The translations under genes and the position numbers were made by a program. Shown here in pieces: positions 1-9,746 of a DNA stretch of 64,000 bases. The stretch comes from Symbiodinium natans (lineage: Eukaryota > Sar > Dinophyceae > Suessiales > Symbiodiniaceae), in assembly GCA_905221605.1 (NCBI GenBank), contig CAJNDS010000010.1, positions 186,001 through 250,000 of the forward strand, given 5' to 3'. Position 1 is the stretch's first letter. Every line of letters begins with the position of its first letter. A model generated the notes under the pieces. It saw nothing but the letters and a program-made list of their open reading frames with translations. It had not been told where the DNA came from and searched no databases.

Positions 1-128
1 GTCCCGGGTGGTCCCAGGCACACATTGGCCTTGCTGTCCCTCGCCTCTTGTCGCAGACGGTCCGCCTCGCCGTCGTCCTCTGCGTCCTCGATGGCCAGCG
101 CTCTGTCCACTGCAGTGTCGACGAGCTC
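1..128 (-). CDS. Helitron Rep-helicase, start of helicase exon (partial)
   Basis: Read on the minus strand in the frame whose codons start at 14, 17 and so on, this segment is open and ends in CLGPPGT at positions 20-1, which is the start of a Walker A motif (GPPGTGK[ST]) of a PIF1-like helicase. It lies in a different frame from the Rep ORF that stops at 190. A phase-0 GT-AG intron at 195-129 (67 nt) would join the two, with the donor inside GTGTAAGT. The alternative is a one-base frameshift, because this frame stays open back past 190. The P-loop call depends on five residues at the edge plus the context. Confidence 0.5.
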
Positions 129-189
129 CTTGAAGCCTCGGTAAGCCAGACAAGTATATATAAGTGCACGCATGTGTGTGGACGTAAAC

Positions 190-2325
190 TTACACAAGAC
201 ACCTCGCCAGATTTTTGACGCAGACAAAGGCGCGGAGTTGCTGCCTGTTGAACTTGCTGGCGTCCACGGGGCCTGCCTTCTTCTTGGGGGTCTTCGTTTT
301 GCTGCGGCACTTCTCCTGGCCGCGGTGCGCACGGATCATGGCCAGGATGGTGTCCACGTGGTCCTTGGTGTGTGCCTCCATCTTCAACTCCGAGCGGATC
401 TTCTCGTCGTCCTGCCACATGGCTTGCGCTACTGGGTGCTCGCAGAGGATGGCCATGGCGAAGTACTTGTGTGCCTCCGGGAGCCGTTGGGCGACGTGAT
501 CTGGCACGTAGAAATCAGTGGCTGTCTCGAAGGGAACATGAAGCATGAGCCACTGGCCAAAGTAGCGGTCGTTGAACTTGGAAACCGTCTCGGCGGCCAC
601 GACTTTCTCGCCTTGCATCACGTAGTTCGCGGCAAAGTCCTCCAGGGTGGCGCCGCTGCCAGACTGCACGTGTTTCTTCCTGAGCCAGTGACAGATCTTG
701 CCCTCGTCCGTGGTCTTGCGCAAGTAATCGAGCAAGCTGATGCGGCCGCGAGCCCATTCCGCCTGCTCGTACAGCTCCACCTCGCGGAGCTTGGGCTCCT
801 GGTCTGGGTAAGGCGCCACCACGTCGCGCTTGCCGCCGCTCTGCGTGGAGAGGTGCCACTGGCGGAACTTGGCGCCGAAGAGCTGCAGCACCATCTCGGG
901 CTCCAGCGGCCGGTAGCGCATGAGGACGGTCGCGGCGATGCTCATGGCGTCGGCGTCATCGTTGAGCCACTCCTCGCTGGCCGCGTCCGAGAACTTGCTG
1001 ACGTATTTGGTGACATAGGCGCGGAGCAGGCCGTCGTCGTCGCACATCTGGAAGTCTTGGTGGCAGCGGAGCACCTCCATGAGATCAACGAGGTAGGGGC
1101 GCAGGCCTTCCGCATGGTCGTCCTCCGTGTGTTGCAGGAGCCACGTGCCCGCGTCACGATCGAAGCAAGTCGGTTCTTCGTGGACAGGCCAGCCGCTCTT
1201 CTTGTCCCGGTCGTACTGGCTGCCTTCGACATAGCCACGAAGGTCCGCGTCTTCGGGCAAAGTGGCAGACACGGTCTCGGCCAAATCTAGCTGCTCCACG
1301 TCTTCAGGCTTCACGAAGATGACGACGTGCACGTGGACTCGGCCCGAGCCGTGGTAGTCCTGCGTGGCTGCCTTGCGAGTGCCATCCTGATATTCCAGGC
1401 GCATGAAGAAGTGCAGGCGGCGGGCCTGGCCCTGCCCATCAACAACGCGGAAGATGTTGCTCTTCCACGCTTTGCGCCCGTGTCCCCCCGTCTGCCCCAG
1501 CAGCAAGCCTTTCACGGCCTGGACCATGACGTGCACCATGTGCAGCGTCTCCGCCGCCGGCAGGAAGAGGCGCTCCTTGAGCATCTTCTGCATCTCATCG
1601 CGGACCCACTCGTGGTAGGGGAAGCTCCATTCGTAGGGGGCAATGGTGAAGAAGACGCGAGGGTAGCCGACCTGCCGCACCATGTCCAGCAAGGCGTAGT
1701 GCACTCCACGCCAATAGTGAGGGCTGAAGGCCTCGCCCTTGAGCATGAGGCGCATGGGCGTCGGCAGCTGCAGATTCTTCTTGGAACCGATGCTGCTCCA
1801 GAGGTTGAGGTCATAAACAAACTGGAGAAGCTCGAAGTTCGCAGCGTAGCCCAGCAGGCGACCCAACGCCAAGGCAGCAAAGAGACGTTTCATGCTGTGG
1901 CGTGTGGCGTCATTTGCTTCTGCGTCCTCCGCATCTGCCACCTGGCTCTCCTCTTCGCTGTCGTCGTTGCCCTCAACCTCCTCATCGCTGTCTGCAGCAG
2001 GAAAGGCTGCACGCCCAGCGGGCCGACCGGCATTCAGCACGTCCTCCAAGGTGGCTGCCCGCTCCTGCCGAATCACCCGCCTGGGATCCGTGGCACGCTC
2101 GTGAGTGAAGGTGCGCTTCACATCCCAGAACAAACCAGGCCAGAGGGCGCACTCCACGCCGAGACGTTCAATGAATTGCAGCCGGCGACGGCGAGTGAGC
2201 TCGTCAGCGCCGGGGTGTTCTTCCAGAAACTCCGCATGCTCGGCCACAAAGGTCGCATAGGGTGTGTCATCCGAGGCCATCAAGAAGTCGTAAGCTGCGC
2301 GGGCCTTCGTCCGCATGTTCACGTC
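190..2325 (-). CDS. Helitron-like HUH Rep endonuclease domain exon
   Basis: About 710 residues. A Helitron N-terminal region occurs near residues 210-250 (GYPRVFFTIAPYEWSFPYHE). The HUH metal-binding motif HVHVV is near residue 328. The tyrosine-bearing motif AYVTKYVSK is near residue 434, the expected place of the catalytic Tyr pair that nicks single-stranded DNA in rolling-circle transposition. An acidic linker (DSDEEVEGNDDSEEE) precedes the domain. The frame is open upstream to 2334; the first codons are not an ATG start, and an acceptor (CCAG) at 2326 suggests that this is an internal exon. It ends at a TAA (192-190) overlapping a good donor, GTAAGT. The fold is inferred from motifs, not from a search. 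Confidence 0.65.
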   Translation of the reverse strand, partial: DVNMRTKARAAYDFLMASDDTPYATFVAEHAEFLEEHPGADELTRRRRLQFIERLGVECALWPGLFWDVKRTFTHERATDPRRVIRQERAATLEDVLNAGRPAGRAAFPAADSDEEVEGNDDSEEESQVADAEDAEANDATRHSMKRLFAALALGRLLGYAANFELLQFVYDLNLWSSIGSKKNLQLPTPMRLMLKGEAFSPHYWRGVHYALLDMVRQVGYPRVFFTIAPYEWSFPYHEWVRDEMQKMLKERLFLPAAETLHMVHVMVQAVKGLLLGQTGGHGRKAWKSNIFRVVDGQGQARRLHFFMRLEYQDGTRKAATQDYHGSGRVHVHVVIFVKPEDVEQLDLAETVSATLPEDADLRGYVEGSQYDRDKKSGWPVHEEPTCFDRDAGTWLLQHTEDDHAEGLRPYLVDLMEVLRCHQDFQMCDDDGLLRAYVTKYVSKFSDAASEEWLNDDADAMSIAATVLMRYRPLEPEMVLQLFGAKFRQWHLSTQSGGKRDVVAPYPDQEPKLREVELYEQAEWARGRISLLDYLRKTTDEGKICHWLRKKHVQSGSGATLEDFAANYVMQGEKVVAAETVSKFNDRYFGQWLMLHVPFETATDFYVPDHVAQRLPEAHKYFAMAILCEHPVAQAMWQDDEKIRSELKMEAHTKDHVDTILAMIRAHRGQEKCRSKTKTPKKKAGPVDASKFNRQQLRAFVCVKNLARCLV

Positions 2326-2329
2326 CTGG

Positions 2330-3583
2330 CTATGTCAGCGAGCAAATGCGTTGCTGAAAATATCGACTTGTATGTAGTACTTTAGGAAACCTGTGTACTC
2401 TACGCCTGGCCTGCAGGTGCTTGATGCGCTTCTTCACTGTAGTCGTTTGCCAGCGGAAGCGGATCATGGTCGTCTTCTGGCGGTAGCCGGATTTGTGCTC
2501 TGCACGCACGATCGGGCCCACATCGATCTCCAAGGGCGACAATGCCTGCGCAGCCTCTGCAGACAGCTCCCGCAGAACCTCTGGCACATCAGCCAGCGTC
2601 ACCACCGGCTGCACGCGCGCAGCTTTGCATCTGGAGCACTTGCCTGAAGGATTGGTGGGTGGCTGGGGCTTGTTGAGCGTGCTCTCTGTGAGGTCGCGAG
2701 GCGCGAGGAGGCCGCAGTTCTCGCACATGCTCCAGGAGTCGAAAAGGCACCAACGCTCGAAGTCCTCGGCCAGCCGGCGGCGCTTCGCCGGGGGCAACCC
2801 AGTGGTATTCTCGACGGCCTCGCCAGCTGGCGTTCTCTTTGAAGGCTGGCCCATACGGCGCCGTGCCCGAGCCCTGTCTGCCAGAACCTGCTCTCGATAT
2901 TTCTTCTTTGTCGCAGCCGACGCCGGGGCTGCAGCTGTCTGCCGCGATGCCAGGGCACCTCTCCACAAGACGGGGAGCTCCTGCCTGTCCAGCAGGCGCC
3001 GGCTTCCCCGCCCAGCCGCGCGCTTGGGCGCCGGACCCTGCAGCTGCGCTTCAAAATATTCTACCGCGTCGGGCGGCAGGCGTTCTTCCAAAGCACGGGC
3101 ACGGGCAGCCACTGATAAGCGCCGGAGCTTGCCCAGAACCTGCAAGCGTATGTTTCTGCACTCATGTTCTGCGCACTTCTGTACGTCATGCAGAAAAAGA
3201 GCACAGAGACTTGGCTGAGTGGCTTCTCGCTTGCCAGCTTCCTCCGCGCACAGTGGCCATAGATCTTCAGGTCGACAGAACAGACACCGTGCGCTTCGGC
3301 CCATCACCTGAGCTGGGCCTCCACGTGCTGCAAGAGCAAAGGCGCAGCGCTCGCCGTTCATGCCCACGCACACCCGTGGCTTGGTCAGCTCTGCCTGGAA
3401 GTAGCCACGGAAGTCCTCCGGCACCCGCTCCAAGGCAAGGCGCTGGTACTCGGGCGTCAAGGCCAACAGCAAGCGCTTGACGTGTCCACGCGACCGTGGC
3501 TGGACACAGGCAGCGGCCAAACGATCTGGATCACAGAAGACCTCAGGCAGCAACGCAGCTTGGTCAAAATGGCTCTTGCGCAA
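2330..3583 (-). CDS. N-terminal zinc-ribbon part of Helitron Rep-helicase
   Basis: About 417 residues. A first Cys cluster lies near residues 73-110 and a clear zinc ribbon near 285-325 (CENCGLL then CSRCK). It is followed by LADVPEVLRELS and a basic tail, which resembles the region that precedes the Rep domain in many Helitron proteins (DUF6570-like; inference). A phase-0 GT-AG intron at 2398-2326 (73 nt) would join it in frame to the Rep exon. There is no ATG between the upstream stop (TAA just above 3595) and the open frame, but there is an acceptor (CCAG) at about 3595, so at least one earlier exon is expected. Confidence 0.5.
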   Translation of the reverse strand: MRKSHFDQAALLPEVFCDPDRLAAACVQPRSRGHVKRLLLALTPEYQRLALERVPEDFRGYFQAELTKPRVCVGMNGERCAFALAARGGPAQVMGRSARCLFCRPEDLWPLCAEEAGKREATQPSLCALFLHDVQKCAEHECRNIRLQVLGKLRRLSVAARARALEERLPPDAVEYFEAQLQGPAPKRAAGRGSRRLLDRQELPVLWRGALASRQTAAAPASAATKKKYREQVLADRARARRRMGQPSKRTPAGEAVENTTGLPPAKRRRLAEDFERWCLFDSWSMCENCGLLAPRDLTESTLNKPQPPTNPSGKCSRCKAARVQPVVTLADVPEVLRELSAEAAQALSPLEIDVGPIVRAEHKSGYRQKTTMIRFRWQTTTVKKRIKHLQARRRVHRFPKVLHTSRYFQQRICSLT

Positions 3584-4034
3584 CTTCTGGCGTGCTACGG
3601 ACAGTTAGACAGCAGTTCATCTGCCATCAAGGGGCACATGCAAGAAATGCACCTCGCTGCGCTGCACGGCCCGGGCTCTGCGCCGAGAAGCAACAAGAAG
3701 AAGCCGCTGTGCCAGGACACACGGAGGGCATGGCTCTGACAAGTGGAAAACTCCTGAAATCGACGAAGTATTCCTCTGAAAAACTCACAAGAACTCGAGC
3801 CAGGGCAGAGCGAGAACACAAATCAAACCTGTTCCTCCAATCAGCAGGCTAGACTGGCTAGATTGAAGAAGTATAAGGCTCCGAAAGCAGCGCAGGGCGT
3901 GACAAGGCACGGGCATGCAGTCGCTTTTTTGCGTCTGATCGGGAGCACGTTGAGGTGTGTGGTGCTGTACAGTGGGCTGCGCCTGTGCTGGTCTTGTGCT
4001 GCCACGACTTTGAAACACGATGGTCTTCGGCTAC
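3584..4034. other. Spacer between the two coding blocks of the Helitron region
   Basis: No convincing ORF. It should hold the missing first exon or the promoter of the Rep protein, read on the minus strand, but no motif allows either to be placed. Confidence 0.3.
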
Positions 4035-5438
4035 TCACTCCTCTCCTGGCTCATTCTCCAGAGCCTCGATGACCGCAGCAGGCGCCTCTGGCGGTCCTCC
4101 CTCCTCGGGCAAGCCGGCGTCCGCCGCCAGCCGGGCCTGCTCATGAATGCTCTTCGCCTTGGCCACCATGTCCTGCATGGTCTCGAAGATATTGATCAGC
4201 TTGTCCTTCTTCGGCAGGCGTGTCATCTGCTTCAACGTCTGCAGAACCTTGGCCAGCCCATGCTCCGTCAGCACGGCCTCAGGCACGTTATCCAGGAGAG
4301 CGACCAGCGCGTACAATGGCAGCCTATTCTTTTTGTTGTCCTGGTTTGCAACCATGGTCTGCAACTCATCCGCAAACTTGGCCACCTCGGACTCTGCCCA
4401 GGACAGATGCGGGTCGAGCCCCGGAGTTTCTGCCTCCTCCTCCTCTTCCTGATCCTCCAAGGAAAGCTCAACGGCCGCCGGCCTTGCCGATGTCGCCCGC
4501 TTCTTCGGAGCTTCGGTTTTCTTCAGTTTCTTCTTCTTCTCCTTCTTCTTCTTCTCATCACTTCCATGGGAGTGGGAAGACGAGGAGGAGCCGGACTTGT
4601 GGTCGCTTTCGCTTCCAGATTCCTTGGCTTCGGAGTTGTTCTCCGACTCAGACCCGGACTCCTCCTTGCCAGCTGCTTCCTCGCTGCTGTCTCCGAAGGC
4701 CCGTTTCTTGCGGGGAGCTTTCGCTTCCAGGCGAGCCGCGTTCGTCGCCGCGACGGCTTCCACGCAACTGTCCAGAGTCTTCTTCTGGATGAACTTCCGG
4801 ATGGGTTTGTCCTGCTTGGACTCGTCCGGGATCTTCTTTGCCCACGCCTTCGGATTGGACGCGAGAGTGCAAAGCTCCAAACCAGCCATAGCGCCAGCGT
4901 ACATGCGTGAGGCTGTGTCTGCCAGTCGAGCGAAGTCCTTCACCCGTTGCTGCAGAGCCTCCTTCTTCCCAAGCTTCTTGAGCACCTTCTCGGCGTGCGG
5001 CTTCAAAGAAGATGCAGATGAGCACGCCTTGTTTGACAGGTTGACGGCCGCCAAAGCACTGCCCAAGGGCTCCAAGAGCTTCTTGACAGCTGGAATTCCA
5101 GTTTGCCCAAACTTCTTCTCAGACGATGAAGGAAGCACCGCCAAGGCAGCTGCGCAGGATTCCAACGAGGCAGAGGCCATGCTGACGCCCAGGCCTGGCC
5201 GAGCGATGCACTCCGAGGTCTCTGCTGTAAGCTGCTCGGTCAGCGTGGAGGTGGTGAAGTATTCCGTCGGCGCTTGCTTGTCCGTCAGGAGCACGCAGCC
5301 ATCCTCATCGGGCCAGCTGCGGAGAAACGCTTTCAGGGGCAGCTTGTAAAACGGTACACCTGGAGGGTATTTGCCCTTCGCCTTGCCATCCTTGGCGATG
5401 TGCTTGCCTGTCGATTTCCGGGGGACCCACTTGCCCAT
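4035..5438 (-). CDS. Hypothetical lysine/glutamate-rich protein upstream of Rep
   Basis: 467 residues, with an ATG at 5438 in a good context (GCAGCCATGG). The N-terminal third is mixed and ordered-looking (LRSWPDEDGCVLLTDKQAP near residue 40). The middle (about 245-330) is a highly charged Ser/Glu/Lys tract with a basic run (EKKKKEKKKKLKK). The C-terminal 130 residues look helical. No domain was recognised. It lies on the same strand as the Rep protein and 450 nt upstream of it, so it may be an accessory gene of the element, a captured host gene, or a neighbouring host gene. The charge pattern suggests a nuclear, nucleic-acid-associated protein; this is inference only. Confidence 0.5.
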   Translation of the reverse strand: MGKWVPRKSTGKHIAKDGKAKGKYPPGVPFYKLPLKAFLRSWPDEDGCVLLTDKQAPTEYFTTSTLTEQLTAETSECIARPGLGVSMASASLESCAAALAVLPSSSEKKFGQTGIPAVKKLLEPLGSALAAVNLSNKACSSASSLKPHAEKVLKKLGKKEALQQRVKDFARLADTASRMYAGAMAGLELCTLASNPKAWAKKIPDESKQDKPIRKFIQKKTLDSCVEAVAATNAARLEAKAPRKKRAFGDSSEEAAGKEESGSESENNSEAKESGSESDHKSGSSSSSHSHGSDEKKKKEKKKKLKKTEAPKKRATSARPAAVELSLEDQEEEEEAETPGLDPHLSWAESEVAKFADELQTMVANQDNKKNRLPLYALVALLDNVPEAVLTEHGLAKVLQTLKQMTRLPKKDKLINIFETMQDMVAKAKSIHEQARLAADAGLPEEGGPPEAPAAVIEALENEPGEE

Positions 5439-5584
5439 GGCTGCTGCAAGTCAATGACCTAAAATTGGACTACTAAAGCTGGAACTCTCACTTTTGCGCA
5501 GCACAGCTATCGGAACGGCCCCACGCTGCTGCTGAACTCAGTAAAGTCACAAAGCGTGGCAGAGGATTTTTCTCAGTTGCGCAC

Positions 5585-6400
5585 GACCACAGTCATGTGG
5601 CAGCAGACCACAGTCATGTGGCAGCAGACCACAGTCAGGGGATCGTATTCTGCTGCGCTTGAAATTCTGGGTCACGTATGGACTAGCAGTCTCGAACGAG
5701 CCCTCCAAGGATTCAATGCAATGTTGTTATTTCGAAGAAAAAGCAAAGCTTGCAGACCGGCAGCCCAAGTTGCACCCATCAATCTATTTGTCTTCATTGT
5801 CCTCGACTCGAAGCAGCCCTTCCCAAAGTCCAGGTCTTGAACAAGCCCTCCAGGTAGTCCTCCTTCTTCGCCCCATGATAGGCTGGTGCTTCGTTCCAGC
5901 GTCCGCGCACAGACAAAGGATGCAATGCAACGCTGTTATTTACAAGAAAGAGCAAAGCCTTGCAGAGACCAGGTCACCCTGCGCCCGAATCACCTCAAGA
6001 ATGGATCACCCCAACGACTGGGTCACCTCAGAGCTGGGCATGCCAGAACTGAGTCACCCCAGCGTTGGGTCACTCCGAAAGCTTGAGTCACTTCAGGATT
6101 GGGTCACCCAGCCTCGTCTGCAGCCGAAGGTGCTTTGCCCAAGCGTTCTATTTGTCGTCAATGTCCTCGATTCGAACGAGCCCTTCACAAAGTCCAGGAT
6201 TTGAACGAGCCCTTCAGCAGGAAGTCCTCCTTCTTCGCCCCGTGATAGACTGGCCTGGCAGACAAGGGGTTCAATGCTGTTATGCTTTAAAACGAAAACA
6301 CAATGTCTTGCTAAGATCAGCAGCCGAAGTTGCACACATCAATCTATTTGTCTTCAATGTCCTCGACTCGAACCAGCCCTTCACAAAGTCCAGGTCTTGA
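5585..6400. repeat. Degenerate direct repeats leading into the satellite
   Basis: A 21-bp unit (ACAGTCATGTGGCAGCAGACC) occurs about 2.5 times at 5588-5638. A longer unit of 250-330 bp, recognisable by CCTCGACTCGAA, CAAAGTCCAGGTCTTGAA and CCTCCTTCTTCGCCCC, occurs three times with drift (about 5640-5890, 5920-6250 and 6260-6420). Short repeats around GGGTCACCCCA fill 5980-6110. Nothing here looks coding. Confidence 0.6.
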
Positions 6401-6404
6401 ACGA

Positions 6405-8570
6405 GCCGTCCTCCTTCTTTGTCCCCGGGAGAAGCAAATTGGCCCTTCAGGAAGTCCTCCTTCTTTGTCCCCGGGAGAAACAAACTGGCCCTTCAGGAAG
6501 TCCTCCTTCTTTGTCCCCGGGATAAGCAAATTGGCCCTCCAGGAAGTCCTCCTTCTTTGTCCGGCCCTCCAGGAGGAGGTGCTGTGGTGGGGGTGCTCTG
6601 GCGGGGGTCACTCTAAAGGCCCTGCCCCAGGATCTGGCCGGACCCGTAGTAAAAATGCGATTTTTTAGTATTGAAAAACGATGGTTTTGGGTGACCCTCC
6701 GTTTTATGGGGAAGGCCCCTTCAGGGAAGGCCCCTTACGGGGAAGGCCCGCCCCTTACGGGGAAGGCCCCTTACGGGGAAGGCCCCTTACGGGGAAGGCC
6801 GGCCCCTTACAATAAAGGCCCCTTACGAGGAAGGCAGTCCTCCTTCTTTGTCCCCGGGAGAAACAAACTGGCCCTCCAGGAAGTCCTCCTTCTTTGTCCC
6901 CGGGATAAGCAAATTGGCCCTCCAGCAAGTCCTCCTTCTTTGTCTCCGGGATAAGCAAACTGGCCCTCCAGGAAGTCCTCCTTCTTTGTCCCCGGGATCC
7001 CTCCAGGAAGTCCAAGAAGTCTTCCTTCTTTATTGCCGGATAAGCAAACTGGCTCTCCAAAAAGTCCTCCTTCTTTGTCCCGGGATAAGCAAACTGGCCA
7101 GTCCTCCTTGTTTGTCCCCGGAAACAAACTGGCCCTCCAGGAAGTCCTCCTTCTTTGTCCCCGGGATAAGCAAACTGGCCCTCCAGGAAGTCCTCCTTCT
7201 TCGTCCCCGGGAAAAGCAAACTGGCGCTCCAAGAAATCTTCCTTCTTTGTCCCCAAGAAGCAAACTGGCCCTCCAGGAAGTCCTCCTTGTTTGTCCCCGG
7301 AAACAAACTGGCCCTCCAGGAAGTCCTCCTTCTTTGTTCCCGGGATAAGCAAACTGGCCCTCCAGGAAGTCCTCCTTCTTCGTCCCCGGGAAAAGCAAAC
7401 TGGCCCTCCAAGAAATCTTCCTTCTTTGTCCCCAAGAAGCAAACTGGCCAGGAAGTCCTCCTTCTTTGTCCCCGGATAAGCAAATTGGCCCTCCAGGAAG
7501 TCCTCCTTCTTTGTCCCTCCTTCTTTGTCCCCGGGATAAGCAAACTGGCCCTCCAGGAAGTCCTTCTTCTTTGTCCCCGGGCCAGGATAAGCAAACTGGC
7601 CCTCCAGGAAGTCCTCCTTCTTTGTCCCGGGATAAGCAAACTGGCCCTCCAGGAAGTCCTCCTTCTTTGTCCCCGGGATAAGCAAACTGGCCCTCCAGGA
7701 AGTCCTCCTTCTTTGTCCCCGGGATAAGCAAACTGGCCCTCCAGGAAGTCCTCCTTCTTTGTCCCCGGGATAAGCAAACTGGCCCTCCAGGAAGTCCTCC
7801 TTCTTTGTCCCCAGAATAAGCAAACTGGCCCTCCAGGAAGTCCTCCTTCTTTGTCCCCGAGGAAGTCCTCCTTCTTTCTCCCCGGGATAAGCAAACTGGC
7901 CCTCCAGGAAGTCCTCCTTCTTTGTCCCCGGGATAAGCAAACTTGCCCTCCAGGAAGTCCTCCTTCTTTGTCCCCGGAGAAGCAAACTGGCCCTCCAGGA
8001 AGTCCTCCTTCTTTAATAAGCAAACTGGCCCTCCAGGAAGTCCTCCTTCTTTGTCCCCGGGATAAGCAAACTGGCCCTCCAGGAAGTCCTCCTTCTTTGT
8101 CCCCGGGAGAAGCAAATTGGCCCTTCAGGAAGTCCTCCTTCTTTGTCCCCGGGATAAGCAAAATGGCCCTCCAGGAAGTCCTCCTTCTTTGTCCCCGGGA
8201 TAAGCAAAGTGGCCCTCCAGGAAGTCCTCCTTCTTTGTCTCCGGAGAAGCAAATTGGCCCTCCAGGAAGTCCTCCTTCTTTGTTCCCAGGATAAGCAAAT
8301 TGGCCCTCCAGGAAGTCCTCCTTCTTTGTCCCCGGGATAAGCAAACTGGCCCTCCAGCAAGTCCTCCTTCTTTGTCCCCGGAGTAAGCCTCCAGCAAGTC
8401 CTCCTTCTTTGTCCCTGGGATAGCGCAGGAAGTAGCCCCGGTCGTTAGCACTGAAGTTTAGGGTTATTATTATATAGGCTGACAAAGCCATTCCTCCTTC
8501 TTTGTCCCCGGGTAAGCAAATGGGCCCTCCAGGAAGTCCTCCTTCCTTGTCCTCGGGAGAAGCAAACCTC
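6405..8570. repeat. 46-bp tandem satellite array
   Basis: A unit of about 46 bp containing CCAGGAAGTCCTCCTTCTTT, then GTCCCCGGGATAAGCAAACT, repeats roughly 35 times from 6838 to 8440. A few copies occur at 6405-6560 and decayed copies up to 8570. Many copies are near identical, and some show deletions of 5-20 bp. The unit has no stop in most frames, so long spurious ORFs run through it on both strands. Between 6570 and 6838 the array is interrupted by unrelated sequence. Confidence 0.85.
6700..6838. repeat. Short tandem repeat (GGAAGGCCCCTTACGG unit)
   Basis: About eight copies of a 16-bp GC-rich unit, with some truncated, sit between two blocks of the 46-bp satellite. Confidence 0.7.
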
Positions 8571-8812
8571 TCATTCCGGGCCTTAATTTCAAGTCCTCGC
8601 CTAGGGGGAGGTTTTCAAGCGTGCCCGGTCGTTTGCAGCTGGGTTTAGGGCTATCATTATATAGGCTGACAGAAGCGGCCTATTCGAGCGCCGCGTGGAC
8701 CTGAGGTCCAGGACCCTACGGCTCGCCTTTCGGCCTTCGCCTACGGGTCCGCAGGCCCCTGCCGGTGGCCTGCTAACGACCGGCCCCTATCGCTGGAAAG
8801 GGGGCCGGTCTT
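8438..8812. other. Inverted repeat and GC-rich hairpin next to telomere-like repeats
   Basis: CCGGTCGTTAGC at 8438-8449 is repeated in inverse as GCTAACGACCGG at 8772-8783. A related copy of the left arm with its flank (TTATTATATAGGCTGACA type) recurs at about 8621-8672. A perfect 10-bp hairpin, GACCGGCCCC (8778-8787) with GGGGCCGGTC (8801-8810), lies just before the telomere-like array. It may be the end of a small transposon; no target duplication was seen. Confidence 0.45.
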
Positions 8813-8814
8813 CA

Positions 8815-9060
8815 GTTTAGGGTTTAGGGTTTAGGGTTTAGGGTTTAGGGTTTAGGGTTTAGGGGTTGCTAGGGCTATTGGGGCTTGCTAGGGTTGCTAG
8901 GGTTGTGCGGGTTTAGGGTTCCCTTTAGCCGACCTAGCCGCAGGCATCCGCAGGTTGGTTGCTTAGGCAGTCAACTACAGGCTCTTCTTATGGAAGATTT
9001 GGGCGTTTAGCGCGTTAGGGCACTAGGGTTTAGGAGAACTTGTGGCTCCGAAGGGTACGA
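8815..9060 (+). repeat. Telomere-like TTTAGGG array and degenerate flank
   Basis: Seven exact TTTAGGG units at 8817-8863, then degenerate GGGTTTAGG/GCTAGGG sequence to about 9060. Confidence 0.85.
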
Positions 9061-9104
9061 GGTTTAGGATGCTTAGGGGTTGCGAGGCGTGGGGATTCAA
9101 GAGC

Positions 9105-9425
9105 TTTGCAGCCCCCTCACGCTGATGATGTTCTCCCCAGGCGACGCTTCTGGGTCATGATGCTGATGAGGTTCTTTGATGATGCGGATCATGTTCTCCC
9201 TTTCTCTGGCCTTTGCAGGCTCCTCCAGGCGAAGCGCCGTGGCCACGATGCTGATGATGTTCTGGCCTTCCTTAGAAACCCTCCAGGCAGGCGAAGCGTT
9301 GCAGGCATCCTCAGGCGAAGTGCCGGGGCCAAGATGCTGATGATGTTCTCCCCTTCTCCGGCGTTTACAGCCCCTCCTGGTGAAGCGCCGGGGCCGTGAT
9401 GCTGATGATGTTCTTGTCTTAGCGC
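9105..9425. repeat. Dispersed satellite, copy 1 (GATGCTGATGATGTTCTC type)
   Basis: Five to six imperfect units of about 60-65 bp with the core GATGCTGATGATGTTCTCCC and GCGAAGCGCCGGGGCC. The same family forms a second block at 11053-11400. Confidence 0.7.
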
Positions 9426-9449
9426 ATCCCCACCGCCTTAATATTGTAA

Positions 9450-9688
9450 AGAGGGGGGGGGGGGGGGGGGGGGGGGGCATAAATGTGAAACCTTTTTTTT
9501 TTTTTTTTTTTTACATTTTCCGGGTTTCCGGATGCCGCATGTTGAGGGGGGGGGGGGGGGGGGGTGGAATTGGAGCTACAAGCATAGCCCCTGTTGAAGT
9601 TGGGGGCCGGGGGGGGGGGGAGGGTGGGGAGGTAGAGGTCTCGGTGTGATGGCTGGCCGTGCATGTCTGGCATCTTGGGTGAGCGAGG

Positions 9689-9740
<52 letters not shown>
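9450..9740. repeat. Homopolymer and (GA)n tracts
   Basis: G-runs at about 9452-9477, 9546-9563 and 9610-9620, a T-run at about 9492-9512, and (GA)n at about 9690-9737. Simple sequence only. Confidence 0.9.

Positions 9741-9746
<6 letters not shown>

Larger units (their letters stand above)
1..5438 (-). mobile_element. Helitron-like rolling-circle transposon, 3' part cut by window edge
   Basis: The three minus-strand coding blocks between 1 and 3583 read as one Rep-helicase protein: a zinc-ribbon region, then an HUH Rep domain, then a P-loop (GPPGT) at the very edge. Rep followed by a PIF1-type helicase on one polypeptide is the hallmark of autonomous Helitrons. The rest of the helicase and the 3' terminus lie to the left of the window. 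The right (5') boundary is not visible; I place it provisionally at the start of the 467-residue ORF, which may or may not belong to the element. Confidence 0.6.

Noticed and set aside
172-2385. Plus-strand ORFs opposite the Helitron Rep gene
   Set aside because: They are the antisense of a recognisable Rep protein; their composition is that of reverse-complement codons.
6755-8491. Long minus-strand ORFs (up to 578 codons) through the 46-bp satellite
   Set aside because: The peptide is only the satellite read in three frames; several overlapping frames are equally open and no start or domain exists.
6405-8570. CRISPR array
   Set aside because: The repeats are contiguous without unique spacers, and the context is eukaryotic.
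8778-8810. 3' terminal hairpin of the Helitron
   Set aside because: It lies on the 5' side of the Rep gene, and no CTRR end follows at the right distance.
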